DNA of 64,000 nt from Olsenella timonensis (lineage in GTDB: Bacteria > Actinomycetota > Coriobacteriia > Coriobacteriales > Atopobiaceae). The translations under genes and the position numbers were made by a program. The DNA lies in the NCBI RefSeq assembly GCF_900119915.1, contig NZ_LT635455.1, positions 1,984,001-2,048,000 of the forward strand. Direction: 5' to 3'. The notes below the pieces were generated by a model, which saw only the letters and a list, made by a program, of their open reading frames with translations, did no database searches and was not told where the DNA came from. This document shows, in pieces, positions 38,101 to 44,738 of the stretch (position 1 is the stretch's first letter; each line of letters begins with the position of its first letter).

Positions 38101-38383
38101 TGCGGGCAACGCGACGCGCATCGAGAACGCCGCCAAGCAGATACCGCAGCGAGCCGAGGAGGCGCGCGCCGCGCTCGAGGAGGCCCGCGGGCAGATCTCG
38201 GCGGCGCGGGAGGAGTCCGCGCGGCCCTTCCCGCGGGAAGACGAGCTTCGAAGGAAGACGGCGCGCCTGGCGGAGCTGGACGCGGAGCTCGACCTCGACA
38301 GGCCGGATAACGTCGTGCCGCCCGATTCGGGGCGGGAGGAACCAGCTGAAAGAAAGAGAGAGCTCGCCGCAGAGGCGAGGTGA
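32192..38383 (+). CDS. Giant ICE protein: ArdC-like N-terminus, adenine methyltransferase, SNF2-type helicase
   Basis: The protein has about 2063 residues; ATG at 32192 follows AGAGGAGG. The N-terminus (1-150) is ArdC-like (FHEQMLVFAQRPDAT; YYFDISDTHP). A disordered Gly/Asp/Arg/Pro linker follows, of which residues about 259-374 are encoded antiphase to tnpV. An N6-adenine methyltransferase-like domain has LEPSCGTGAFIG and the NPPF-like NVPF (about 667). The helicase has Walker A HEVGAGKT (about 1268), VDEAHYYKN (about 1430) and motif VI QRLGRIARQGN. Homologues of this size are hallmark proteins of Tn1549-like ICEs, probably protecting or remodelling incoming DNA. The C-terminal 250 residues are charged and helical. 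Confidence 0.9.
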   Translation: MAASKRFIEELYAETALSVTKSGESWARFLASAARNYKLPFHEQMLVFAQRPDATAVLELERWNSLFDRWVNRGARGIAVFPSSGGRRLKYYFDISDTHPGSSAREVPVWSAGDIDGEAAIRALSEEYGLSPDGDLMSAISEACNASAGTDLAPYEVEAGSLAAALRSCARASAAYAVASRVVANPGEMPPEPVGSIVRLFDSVEKVNLLGAATSAVARGPLSTLSRAALATKGNRTLEAEAARGENRDEPKRKEEPDHGNELRKGGNREPAGPRDAVRSVADRGVRADEAGIPHEEQAGPLREPAHIGTPVEPPLRGPAPSRGAGGEDGPEDSGGGGGIRPSPLDGSDDMGGPDGGGESVGGGDGEKGPHRSLGEVRELGGAGGDSPAPPHYRTTIEVGARVRVGAADYEVDAIEGGSVLLYDPTAPLFPKRMGMGELAEVAEPARSEAAEGQSRRTVPRKSAGRPQASPEGQQELDFLAPTGEKAAKVPPDETLPDTPAGRLRANIAALEAMGRAGDDGRLSLEERAALSRYTGWGGLGQVFDEGSPRWEAERARLRELLGEDGFSAARASVLNAYYTPPEIAKAVCSALRSMGVGEGNVLEPSCGTGAFIGAVEGEIPAARVTGVELDPTTARIAALLHPGSTVLAQGLEDAALADGSFDAVVGNVPFGDYQVADTRYRGRGFLVHDYFFARAVDLVRPGGAIALITSKGTLDKANPSVRRYLAERADLVGAARLPNTAFSGSGASVTADVIILRKKEGPSVEEPEWIHLGTTEDGIPLNQYFADRPEMVLGRMTTRRGAHGGETTCEPDGDENVAALLARALFRLDARFEAAPRREEPDGDGSIPADPAVRNYSFAVRRGRAWYRIGAQMYPQELGRTALARVEGMAKVRDALRALIDAERLGAPDEEVSELQSALNAVYDAYTAAHGLISSRANSAAFGQDSSYPLLCALEVLDDDGNLVRKADMFSKRTIRPHERPTSAEGPEEALALSLSERGRVDLPYMATLTGTAPADLADALRGEIFRVPGTDEWQAADEYLSGNVREKLAAAEEAAASDRSLEANVEALRAAVPPDIPPADIGIRLGATWVPPDDVRAFIFDLLETPFYHRRAITVQYCQATAQWAVSGKGTDRYNVRATTTYGTKRMSAYHIIEETLNLRDARVVDYVQEPEGKKRAVLNREETAVAMAKQDAIKEAFREWAFSEPARRDRLAKRYNELFNAVRPRAFDGSRLEFPGMNPEIRLRRHQKDAVARIVYGGNTLLAHEVGAGKTFEMAAASQELRRIGLCTKSLIVVPNHLTEQWASEYLTLYPAASILVATKRDFEKRNRRRFCARIATGDYDAVIIGHTQLEKIPLTPERQRAFLEEQVADMAEGIAAARAMAGQRFTVRQMESAKKKLEAKLRKLEGAERKDDTVYFEELGVDRLFVDEAHYYKNLFFSTKMRNVGGVAQAEAQKSSDLFAKCRYLDELTGGKGVVFATGTPVSNSMVELYTMQRYLQYGELRRMGISHFDCWASTFGETVTALELAPEGTGYRQKTRFSKFYNLPELMALFGQVADIRTADTLGLPVPKVSYRNVRVEPSAIQRELVAGLSERADRVRNGSVDPSVDNMLKITNDGRKLALDQRLVDGSLPENPRGKVAVCADNVLRIWEETADRRLAQLVFCDLSTPKGDGSFNVYDDLKRRLVSQGIPPEEVAFIHDAPTEAQKAQLFSRVRSGQVRVLMGSTQKMGAGTNVQRLLVALHDLDCPWRPADLQQRLGRIARQGNLNDEVEVYRYVTEGTFDAYLFQLVESKQRFIGQVMTSKSPVRAASDVDETALSYAELKALATGNPLIKERMDLDVEVSRLKLLKAEHLSQRYELEDRLRGELPRREEALARRVEAREHDSGTVAAPPDAFEMEVMGTTYTSRAEAGAAIAAALEGREAEAHVVAGSFRGLAIEVSYDAVERTRKAALVGRDRYEVALGDDPAGNATRIENAAKQIPQRAEEARAALEEARGQISAAREESARPFPREDELRRKTARLAELDAELDLDRPDNVVPPDSGREEPAERKRELAAEAR
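32967..33314 (+). CDS. tnpV: TnpV-like protein encoded inside the helicase gene in another frame
   Basis: The frame encodes 115 residues beginning MEMSYEREGTVSLPVLE. It resembles the TnpV family of clostridial elements: the Y-x-x-x-G-x-x-x-LP start, then LTSGRLSSHLSEAQRLAEELVER, an acidic middle and a final D-L-I-E. The ATG has a strong ribosome-binding site, AGGAGG, 9 nt upstream, although it lies within another gene. Codon third positions are G/C-rich, as in real genes here. The surrounding helicase frame stays open through the whole segment and encodes low-complexity sequence, so this is a dual-coding region. The molecular role of TnpV is not known to me. Confidence 0.8.
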   Translation: MEMSYEREGTVSLPVLETLSDPSPTGAFALMRLEFLMRSKPVLYENLLTSGRLSSHLSEAQRLAEELVERTAPKIAEAEGASDRLRSTDPMTWAGLMAAARASAVEMARRDLIEV

Positions 38384-38404
38384 CCGGAACATGGAAAGGA
38401 GGCG

Positions 38405-39073
38405 GTGCCCTTGAAGGTGCTGGAGCTGTTCAGCGGGACGGGGTCGATCGGGAGGGCGTTCGAGGAGAGGGGCCACGAGGTGTTCTCGGTGGAGTGGGAC
38501 GAGGCGTTGCCGGCGAGCCTGCACGCCGACATCGAGCACCTCACGGCGGACGAGGTGCGGAGGCTGTTCGGGACGCCGGACGTCATCTGGGCGTCGCCGG
38601 ACTGCACGACGTTCTCCATGGCGGGAATCTCCCACCATCGCAGGAAGAACGCGAACACCGGGAACCTCGACGCCGTGAGCCCGTACGCGCTCAAGTGCGA
38701 CCGGGTGGACCTGGCAATGCTCAGGCTCATCCGTGACCTGAGGCCGGCGCTCTTCTTCATCGAGAATCCGCGAGCCGGCATGAGGAAGCAGGACATGATG
38801 GCGGTCATACCGCGGCACACGGTGACGTACTGCCAGTACGGGGCGCGCGTCATGAAGCCCACGGACATCTTCACGAACGCCGCCGACCCGCGGTTCCGGC
38901 CGCCGTGCCGGAACGGATCGCCGTGCCACGAGCGGGCGCCGAGGGGATCGAAGACGGGGACGCAGGGGCTCGCAAACGCGCGGGAGCGCGGGCGCATCCC
39001 CGCGCGGCTGTGCCGCCACATCGTGTCGGTGTGCGAGCGTGAGGTCCCGGCGAGAAGGGCGGCAGGGCTATGA
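38405..39073 (+). CDS. DNA cytosine methyltransferase-like protein (short)
   Basis: This 222-residue protein has the C5-methyltransferase SAM motif LELFSGTGSIGRAFE and a catalytic loop SPDCTTFSMAG with the Cys nucleophile. The usual Pro-Pro-Cys or Pro-Cys-Gln is Pro-Asp-Cys here. A later F-I-E-N-P-R motif is also present. It is short, as in phage/ICE-type enzymes, and lacks a clear target-recognition domain. The start is GTG after AAGGAGG. The next methyltransferase overlaps its stop (ATGA). It probably modifies ICE DNA against host restriction. Confidence 0.82.
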   Translation: MPLKVLELFSGTGSIGRAFEERGHEVFSVEWDEALPASLHADIEHLTADEVRRLFGTPDVIWASPDCTTFSMAGISHHRRKNANTGNLDAVSPYALKCDRVDLAMLRLIRDLRPALFFIENPRAGMRKQDMMAVIPRHTVTYCQYGARVMKPTDIFTNAADPRFRPPCRNGSPCHERAPRGSKTGTQGLANARERGRIPARLCRHIVSVCEREVPARRAAGL

Positions 39074-40467
39074 GGTACGCGAGCCTGTTCTCGGGCATCG
39101 AGGCGGCCACCGCCGCGTGGAGGCCGATGGGCTGGGAGTGCGTCGCGCTCAGCGAGGTCGACCCGTTCTGCCGCTCGGTCCTCGCCGCGCGCGTCCCCGA
39201 GGCGCCGAACCTTGGGGACATCAGGGAGACAGACTGGAGGTGCTTCTATGGGAAGTGCGACGTCGTCATCGGGGGGAGCCCGTGCCAGAGCTTCTCGGTC
39301 GCGGGGAGAAGGGAGGGCCTCGCCGGCGAGTCGGGGCTCATGCTCGAGTACATTCGAGCTGTATCGGAAATCCGTCCTCGCTGCTTCGTCTGGGAGAACG
39401 TGCCGGGAGCGCTCTCGAGCGAGTGCGGGGCGGCTTTCGGGCTCCTGCTCGGGGAGATGGATGCGCTCGGGTACGGCGTGGCGTGGCGAATACTGGACTC
39501 GCAGTTTTTCGGCGTACCCCAGAGACGCGAGCGTCTGTTCCTTGTCGGCGTGCTTGGAGACCCGGAGCGTGCCTGCGAAATACTACTTGAGCCCGAGGGC
39601 CTGCCTTGGGATACTCCGTCGAGCAAGGAGAAGAGGGCGGCCCTTGCCTCCCGCCCTAGAGGCGGCGCTCGAGCGGCAGGCTTCAAGTTCAACGCCTCCG
39701 CCGCCGCAGGGGGCATAGGGTACGCCGAGGAGCGGTCGCCGACCGTCACCGCCGGACGCTGCCCCGCCGTGTGCTACGGGATCGTCGGGAACATCATAGG
39801 CCGCGCCGACCGCAACGGCGGCAACGGGGCCGGATTCTGCGACCCGGACGAGGCGGGCATGTACACGCTCACCGCCGCCGACCGGCACGCGGTCGCGTGC
39901 GTGACGCAGTACGGCGAGGAGGTGGCGGGGACCCTCACGGCCCGGGGCGACTCCTCGCCGTGCGCGGACCGGGACCCGAGCGTCCTGCTCGCCCCGGGGT
40001 CGCCGGAGGCGGTCGGCCCGCTGTGCGCCCGCGACGCGAGGGGGGTCGGGTCCCAGTTCGTCCGTGAGGGGAAGGTCGTCTGCCTCTCCTCGACCCACGC
40101 GAACGCGCACGTCGGGGACGACCTCTGCGGGTGCCTCTCCGCGCACGCCGGGAAGGACGCCCCGGTCGCATTCTGCCAGAACGGGCGCGACGAGCTGCGG
40201 CTCGTCGGAGGGGACGGCGCCAGCGCCGGCGCGCTCGCGGCGCGGCCCGGCGTGAAACAGGCGAGCCACGTGATGGAGGGCACGGCGGTGCGCCGGCTCA
40301 CGCCCCTCGAGTGCGAGCGGCTCCAAGGCTTCCCCGACGGGTGGACCGACGTCGAGTACCGGGGGAAGCCCGCGCCGGACACCCAGCGCTACAAGGCACT
40401 CGGGAACTCGATGACGGTCCCGGTCATCGCTTGGATAGGCCGGCGCATCGAGAGAGCGCTAGCCTAG
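39070..40467 (+). CDS. DNA (cytosine-5)-methyltransferase (Dcm family)
   Basis: This 465-residue protein has motif I LFSGIEAATAAWR, motif IV GGSPCQSFSVAG with the catalytic Cys, motif VI FVWENVPGAL, motif VIII QRRERLFLVG and C-terminal motifs IX-X (RLTPLECERLQGFP; YKALGNSMTVPV). A variable target-recognition region of about 170 residues lies between VIII and IX. No restriction endonuclease is next to it, so it is an orphan methyltransferase. It overlaps the preceding methyltransferase by 4 bp. Confidence 0.93.
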   Translation: MRYASLFSGIEAATAAWRPMGWECVALSEVDPFCRSVLAARVPEAPNLGDIRETDWRCFYGKCDVVIGGSPCQSFSVAGRREGLAGESGLMLEYIRAVSEIRPRCFVWENVPGALSSECGAAFGLLLGEMDALGYGVAWRILDSQFFGVPQRRERLFLVGVLGDPERACEILLEPEGLPWDTPSSKEKRAALASRPRGGARAAGFKFNASAAAGGIGYAEERSPTVTAGRCPAVCYGIVGNIIGRADRNGGNGAGFCDPDEAGMYTLTAADRHAVACVTQYGEEVAGTLTARGDSSPCADRDPSVLLAPGSPEAVGPLCARDARGVGSQFVREGKVVCLSSTHANAHVGDDLCGCLSAHAGKDAPVAFCQNGRDELRLVGGDGASAGALAARPGVKQASHVMEGTAVRRLTPLECERLQGFPDGWTDVEYRGKPAPDTQRYKALGNSMTVPVIAWIGRRIERALA

Positions 40468-40478
40468 CTTGGCAGAGA

Positions 40479-40528
40479 TCTTTACAGCTCTTTACAGCTC
40501 TTTACAGCTCTTTACAGCTCTTTACAGC
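40479..40528. repeat. Five tandem copies of TCTTTACAGC
   Basis: A 10-bp unit is repeated five times without error. The run covers the 3' end and stop codon of the leftward AlbA-type gene. Short inverted flanks, TGGCAGA and TCTGCCA, lie outside it. Changes in copy number could arise by slippage. Confidence 0.95.
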
Positions 40529-41978
40529 TGTCTGCCAGCTCATAGTACTGGAACGGGTCAGTCCTGTTTCTACCCCTCCAGACGAGGATGCCTTCGTCCG
40601 CGAGCTTTCTGAGGGTCTTCGAGGCGGTCTGCCGCGAGACGCCGCGGGCGCCTGACAGGTCGGAGCTGGCAACCCTCCCCGATTCGGCGGCAATTCTGAC
40701 CGCCGCCCTCTCGTTGTCGGTGAGCCGCGAGAGGATCTCGGGGGAGATGGGAGCGGGCTTCCCGTGGGAAAGGGAGTCGTCGTCGGAGGCTGCGCCAGGA
40801 CGCTCCGCCTCGGGGATCTCCAGCCGCAAACGGAAGATGTTCACGCGGAACATGCTGCCGATCTCCCGGAACTCGGGCTCGGGCAGCCCCGCTGCGGCGC
40901 AGGCGTCGCGGATGCGCCTGAGCCCGGTCCCCCAGCTCTCGAACATGTCCATCTGCATGAACGCCTCGGCAATCTTGGGGTTGCGCAGCGCGGTCGCCCC
41001 GTCGAGGGCCTGCTCGATGGTGATGCCGCCGAAGAGCGGACCCGGGGAGGTCACCTCGAGACGGTCGTCGTAGAGGGCCACCTGCACGCAGGAGTTCGCT
41101 TGGAGGTCGCGGTGCACGACGGCGTTCACGATGGCCTCGCGGATGGCCTCGGGCGGGAGCTCATAGTAGTCCTCGCGGTAGAGCCCCTCGATGCGGGCTC
41201 CGAGCCTGATGTTGCGCAGCACGAAGTCCTCTGCCGCGTCCACCTGCTCGTAGAGCGGGCCCGCGTACTCGCGGCGGTCGAGGAATACCGTGCGGGTGGT
41301 CCCCTTGAACTGGCCGCACTGGATGCGGGCGAAGCGGTAGGGGTTGCTCGTGAGCAGGAGCAGCGCACGCGTGGGCACACGCTCCCCGTCGACCCGCTTG
41401 ACGAGGCCCCAGTTCTCGAGGTTCCTCAGCGTCACCTCGCCGCCGCGGTCGGCGTCCCTGCGGCGGCGGTTCATCTCGTCGCAGAGCCCCTGCGCCGCCT
41501 CCTCGTCGAATGCGGCGTCGAGGCAGGGCTGCTCGTCGTAGCTCTGGGAGGTCCCGCGGAGGGCGAGCTCCCTGAGCGCCGTCTCGCCCGCCGGCCGAGT
41601 CGTCGCCCCCACGCGGACGTAGGTGCCCTGCTCGAGGTCCCTCCCCCTCAGGTGGTAGGGCGTCGCGGTGCCGGGCTGGACCTCTATCACCACGACATCC
41701 CTGCCGTCGAGCTCTTCCACGCGGATGCGCGGCGTCACCTGGGGCTCGCAGAGGTCGTCGATGGCGTTGGCCGCGGCATCGGCGGTGCGCCGCGCGTCGT
41801 CCACGCCGGCAACGTCGCCCCCGTCGCTGACGCCCACGACGAGCTTGCCGCCCGCCGAGTTGGAGAAGGCGACGACCGTCTTCACCCAGCGCTCCGCCCG
41901 CGAGGGCAGGGCCTCCTTGAGCTCGAGGGTCTTGGACTCCCCGGCGCGTATCTCCCTGAGCAACTCGTTCTCTGCCAT
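40512..41978 (-). CDS. AlbA/Schlafen-type ATP-binding regulator with C-terminal winged helix
   Basis: The protein has about 488 residues from ATG at 41978 (GAGGG upstream). An N-terminal AlbA_2/Schlafen domain (ESKTLELKEALPSRAERWVKTV, split after residue 20; FSNSAGGKLVVGV) precedes a GHKL-like C-terminal ATPase part typical of 'RecG-like' regulators (EAIVNAVVHRDLQ; SPGPLFGGIT; FESWGTGLRRI). A winged helix at the end (ARGVSRQTASKTLRKLADEG) suggests DNA binding. It is oriented against its ICE neighbours and may be a transcription regulator or a defence-related insertion. The stop codon lies in a 10-bp tandem repeat. Confidence 0.8.
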   Translation of the reverse strand: MAENELLREIRAGESKTLELKEALPSRAERWVKTVVAFSNSAGGKLVVGVSDGGDVAGVDDARRTADAAANAIDDLCEPQVTPRIRVEELDGRDVVVIEVQPGTATPYHLRGRDLEQGTYVRVGATTRPAGETALRELALRGTSQSYDEQPCLDAAFDEEAAQGLCDEMNRRRRDADRGGEVTLRNLENWGLVKRVDGERVPTRALLLLTSNPYRFARIQCGQFKGTTRTVFLDRREYAGPLYEQVDAAEDFVLRNIRLGARIEGLYREDYYELPPEAIREAIVNAVVHRDLQANSCVQVALYDDRLEVTSPGPLFGGITIEQALDGATALRNPKIAEAFMQMDMFESWGTGLRRIRDACAAAGLPEPEFREIGSMFRVNIFRLRLEIPEAERPGAASDDDSLSHGKPAPISPEILSRLTDNERAAVRIAAESGRVASSDLSGARGVSRQTASKTLRKLADEGILVWRGRNRTDPFQYYELADSCKEL

Positions 41979-42082
41979 GGCGACCCTCTTCAACACTCGG
42001 AAAACAAGCCAATTCTACCAGCCGGCGCGGAGGCTCCAACGGGCCTCTCGCGCCGAAACGGACAATGGACAAGGAGGGGCAC

Positions 42083-43057
42083 ATGCCCTACATCGATCCC
42101 GAAATCGTGGCGCAGGCAAAGCGCATCGACCTGCTCACCTACCTCCAGGAGCGCGAACCGGAGGAGCTCGTCCGCGTGTCGGCGTCAACCTGGTGCACGC
42201 GCGAGCACGACAGCCTCAAGATCTCGAACGGCAAGTGGTACTGGTGGAGCAGGGGCTTCGGCGGGAGGTCGGCCCTCGATTACCTCATCAAGGTGCGGGG
42301 TCTGAGCTTCCTCGACGCGGTGCGCGACATCGCGGGCAACGCCGCCGAGGCGCCAGCCGCCCGGCCCCTCCCGTCCCGCGACCCGGCAGGCCCTGTCCAG
42401 CGGCCTATGCGCAGGCCCTTCGAGCTGCCGCCCGCGGACGCCACGCCCGAGGCGGTCGCCTACCTCGCGCGCCGCGGCATCGCCCGGGAGGTCCTGGACG
42501 AGTGCGTCTCCCGCGGAATCGTCTACGGCACGCGCCGCGGCAGGTACGCCAACGCGGTGTTCGTCGGGACCGGACCGGACGGACGCCCGCGCTATGCGGC
42601 GCTGCGCGGGTGCTCCGGGAGCTTCAAGGGAGAGGCTCCCGGCTCCGACAAGCGCTATTCGTTCCACCTGGACCAGGATAGGGGCGGCGAGCTCCACGTG
42701 TTCGAAGCGGCGATCGACGCGCTCTCCTACGCCACGCTCGCCGCCATGCGCGGGGAGGACTGGAGGTCGCTCAACCTCCTCTCGCTGGGAGGTGTGCCGC
42801 CGGCGTCCGTCGGAGTTCGGAAGGGGTGCGTGCCGCCCGCCCTCGAGCGGTACCTGGCGGACCGGCCGCGCGTCAGGGCGCTCAGACTCCACCTGGACAA
42901 CGACGCGCCCGGCCTCAACGCCGCCGCGCTCGTCTCCACAGTGCTCTGCGAGCGGTACCGCGTCGCCATCGAGCCGCCTCGATCCGGGAAGGACGTGAAC
43001 GAGGAGCTCATGTCTGCGCTCGGCAGGGACCGTGCGACGGCCGGGAGGGCCCGTTGA
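42083..43057 (+). CDS. Toprim/DUF3991 primase-like protein
   Basis: The protein has about 324 residues; ATG at 42083 follows AAGGAGG. The N-terminal zinc-ribbon-like/DUF3991 region has IDLLTYLQ, HDSLKISNGKWYWWSRGFGG and ALDYLIKVRGLSFLDAV. The C-terminal half is a Toprim fold (HVFEAAIDALSYATL; LHLDNDAPGLNAA; GKDVNEEL). Such proteins are encoded beside relaxase genes in Tn1549-like ICEs and probably prime the complementary strand after transfer. The mobC start overlaps its stop. Confidence 0.85.
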   Translation: MPYIDPEIVAQAKRIDLLTYLQEREPEELVRVSASTWCTREHDSLKISNGKWYWWSRGFGGRSALDYLIKVRGLSFLDAVRDIAGNAAEAPAARPLPSRDPAGPVQRPMRRPFELPPADATPEAVAYLARRGIAREVLDECVSRGIVYGTRRGRYANAVFVGTGPDGRPRYAALRGCSGSFKGEAPGSDKRYSFHLDQDRGGELHVFEAAIDALSYATLAAMRGEDWRSLNLLSLGGVPPASVGVRKGCVPPALERYLADRPRVRALRLHLDNDAPGLNAAALVSTVLCERYRVAIEPPRSGKDVNEELMSALGRDRATAGRAR

Positions 43058-43515
43058 GCCCCCTTCTCGGCGGGTCCGCCGCGGGGGCGGAGCCCTGCGG
43101 CCCGCCGTACCAGCAAGCAACGCCGGATGCTGGCATCCGGAAGGAATCAGGGGAGTCCCCCTGTCCCCCGAAGACGAGGCGGCGGCGCGGGCCCGAGCGC
43201 GCCAGGAAGGTGACGGTGCGGATGAGCGAGGGGGAGCTCGCCGCGCTCCGCGCACACGTGGCGCGCACGGGGTGGTCCCTGGAGGCGTACGTGCGGTCGG
43301 TCCTCGCGGGGTCGGTGCCGCCCGAGCGCCCGCCCGAGGCATACCGGGAGATGGCGCGGGAGCTGCGCTCGATAGGGACGAACCTCAACCAGATAGCCCG
43401 CAAGGCCCACGCCATCGGGGCGGTGGACGCCGGGCGCTACGACGCGGAAGCGCGCCGACTCGAGCGAGCCCTCGTCGAGATCGTCGCCGCCGTGAAGTCC
43501 CCGGGGAGGCAGTGA
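43054..43515 (+). CDS. MobC-like relaxosome accessory protein
   Basis: The frame runs from TTG at 43054 (GGGAGG upstream) and encodes up to 153 residues, but only the part from about 43195 (RKVTVRMSEGELAALRAHV) looks like the MobC ribbon-helix-helix/helical family. The C-terminal L-R-x-I-G-T-N-L-N-Q-I-A-R segment is the MobC hallmark. The true start may be internal, leaving the first 140 bp as a non-coding oriT candidate. It overlaps the relaxase by 1 bp (TGATG). Confidence 0.8.
   Translation: MSPLLGGSAAGAEPCGPPYQQATPDAGIRKESGESPCPPKTRRRRGPERARKVTVRMSEGELAALRAHVARTGWSLEAYVRSVLAGSVPPERPPEAYREMARELRSIGTNLNQIARKAHAIGAVDAGRYDAEARRLERALVEIVAAVKSPGRQ
43058..43180. other. Candidate origin of transfer (oriT) region
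   Basis: Several inverted repeats cluster directly upstream of the conserved mobC part: GCGGGGGCGGAGCCCTGC (imperfect), CCGGATGC-TG-GCATCCGG (about 43122-43140) and CAGGGGAGTCCCCCTG (about 43149-43164). The first codons of the mobC frame here have low similarity to MobC proteins. Position next to mobC and relaxase is usual for oriT of MOBP elements. The nic site cannot be assigned from sequence alone. Confidence 0.4.
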
Positions 43516-44738
43516 TGGCGACGACCTCCCTATGGAAGGTCGAGGGGAGCGTCGGCAGGGTCGTCCGATACGCGGGGAACCCGGACAAGACGGAGGGCCC
43601 CGCCCGCGCGATAGCCTACGCAGCTGACCCGTCGAAGACCGAGCGGATGCTCTACGTGACCGGCGTGAACTGTCTTCCGGGGACCGCCGCCGAGGAGATG
43701 AACGCGACGAAGAGGCAGTTCGGCAAGACCGGAGGCATCGTCGCCTTCCACGGGTACCAGTCCTTCGTCCCGGGCGAGGCCGACCCCCAGACCGCACACG
43801 AGATCGGCGTCTCCCTCGCCCGCGAGCTCTGGGGGGACCGCTTCGAGGTGCTGGTCGCCACGCACCTGGACAGGGGGCACCTGCACAACCACTTCGTGAT
43901 CAACTCCGTCTCCTTCGCCGACGGCGGGAGGTTCCACCGCGACAACCGCTGCTACCGGGAGATGCGGGAGGCGTCAGACCGCCTCTGCCGCGAGCGCGGG
44001 CTGTCCGTCGTCGAGTCCCCGGTGCCGGGGCGGTCCAGGCACTACGCGGAGTGGGCGGCGGAGCGGGCCGGGAGGCCGACATGGAGGGGCCTCATCAAGG
44101 GGGACGTCGACGAAGCCATCGCCCGCGCGACGTCCCTGAGGCAGTTCTACCGGAACCTCGGCGCGATCGGCTACGAGGTGAAGGTCGGCAAGGACATATC
44201 GGTGAGGCCCCCGGGCAAGGAGCGGTTCGTGCGGCTCGCGCGCAACTTCGGTCCCGGTTACACGCAGGAGGAGATAGCCCAGAGGATCGTCGCGGCGCGC
44301 CGGCCCGGCCCGCCCGTCAGGCGCCCGCGTCCCGCCCCTCCGCCGCGCCCGCCCAAGGCACCCAGGGGGAGCGTGGTCGCGCTCTACCGGAGGTACCGAT
44401 ACCTCCTCGGCGGGTACCGGCCGGACGGTGGCGACGCCGCGCGCATGCACTTCCTGCTCAGAGAGGACCTGCGGCACCTCGACCGAATCGACGAGGAGAT
44501 CTCGCTCATCGAGCGCGAGGGGCTGGGGACCCTGGCCGACGTAGCCGCGTGCCGCGAGCGCATCCGGTCACAGCGCCTGACGGGCGACGCCGCCCGGGCG
44601 GCGCGGAGGGACCTGCGCGCGCTCGACCGCATAGAGAGGCGCACGGAGGAGATCGCCTCAAAGCTGGGGAGGCTGGACGCGGTCGACGCGGAACGAGAGA
44701 GAGGAGAGGGACGTGGAAGCGACAGACCAGGCCGCTGA
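43515..44738 (+). CDS. MOBP-type relaxase
   Basis: This 407-residue relaxase has the catalytic three-histidine motif HLDRGHLHNHFVINSV (His117, His122, His124, His126) and the likely nicking tyrosine Tyr19 in VVRYAGNPDKT. It cuts and covalently binds the transferred strand at oriT. The C-terminal half is basic and then helical. Sequence style matches relaxases of Tn1549-like ICEs. It overlaps mobC (TGATG) and the pcfB-like gene, so the three are translationally linked. Confidence 0.93.
   Translation: MATTSLWKVEGSVGRVVRYAGNPDKTEGPARAIAYAADPSKTERMLYVTGVNCLPGTAAEEMNATKRQFGKTGGIVAFHGYQSFVPGEADPQTAHEIGVSLARELWGDRFEVLVATHLDRGHLHNHFVINSVSFADGGRFHRDNRCYREMREASDRLCRERGLSVVESPVPGRSRHYAEWAAERAGRPTWRGLIKGDVDEAIARATSLRQFYRNLGAIGYEVKVGKDISVRPPGKERFVRLARNFGPGYTQEEIAQRIVAARRPGPPVRRPRPAPPPRPPKAPRGSVVALYRRYRYLLGGYRPDGGDAARMHFLLREDLRHLDRIDEEISLIEREGLGTLADVAACRERIRSQRLTGDAARAARRDLRALDRIERRTEEIASKLGRLDAVDAERERGEGRGSDRPGR

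Noticed and set aside
36377-39019. 880-aa antisense frame over the ICE helicase and a methyltransferase gene
   Set aside because: Shadow composition; the plus-strand proteins are conserved across the whole stretch.
40470-40540. CRISPR array
   Set aside because: The repeats are directly adjacent 10-bp units without spacers, so it is a simple tandem repeat.
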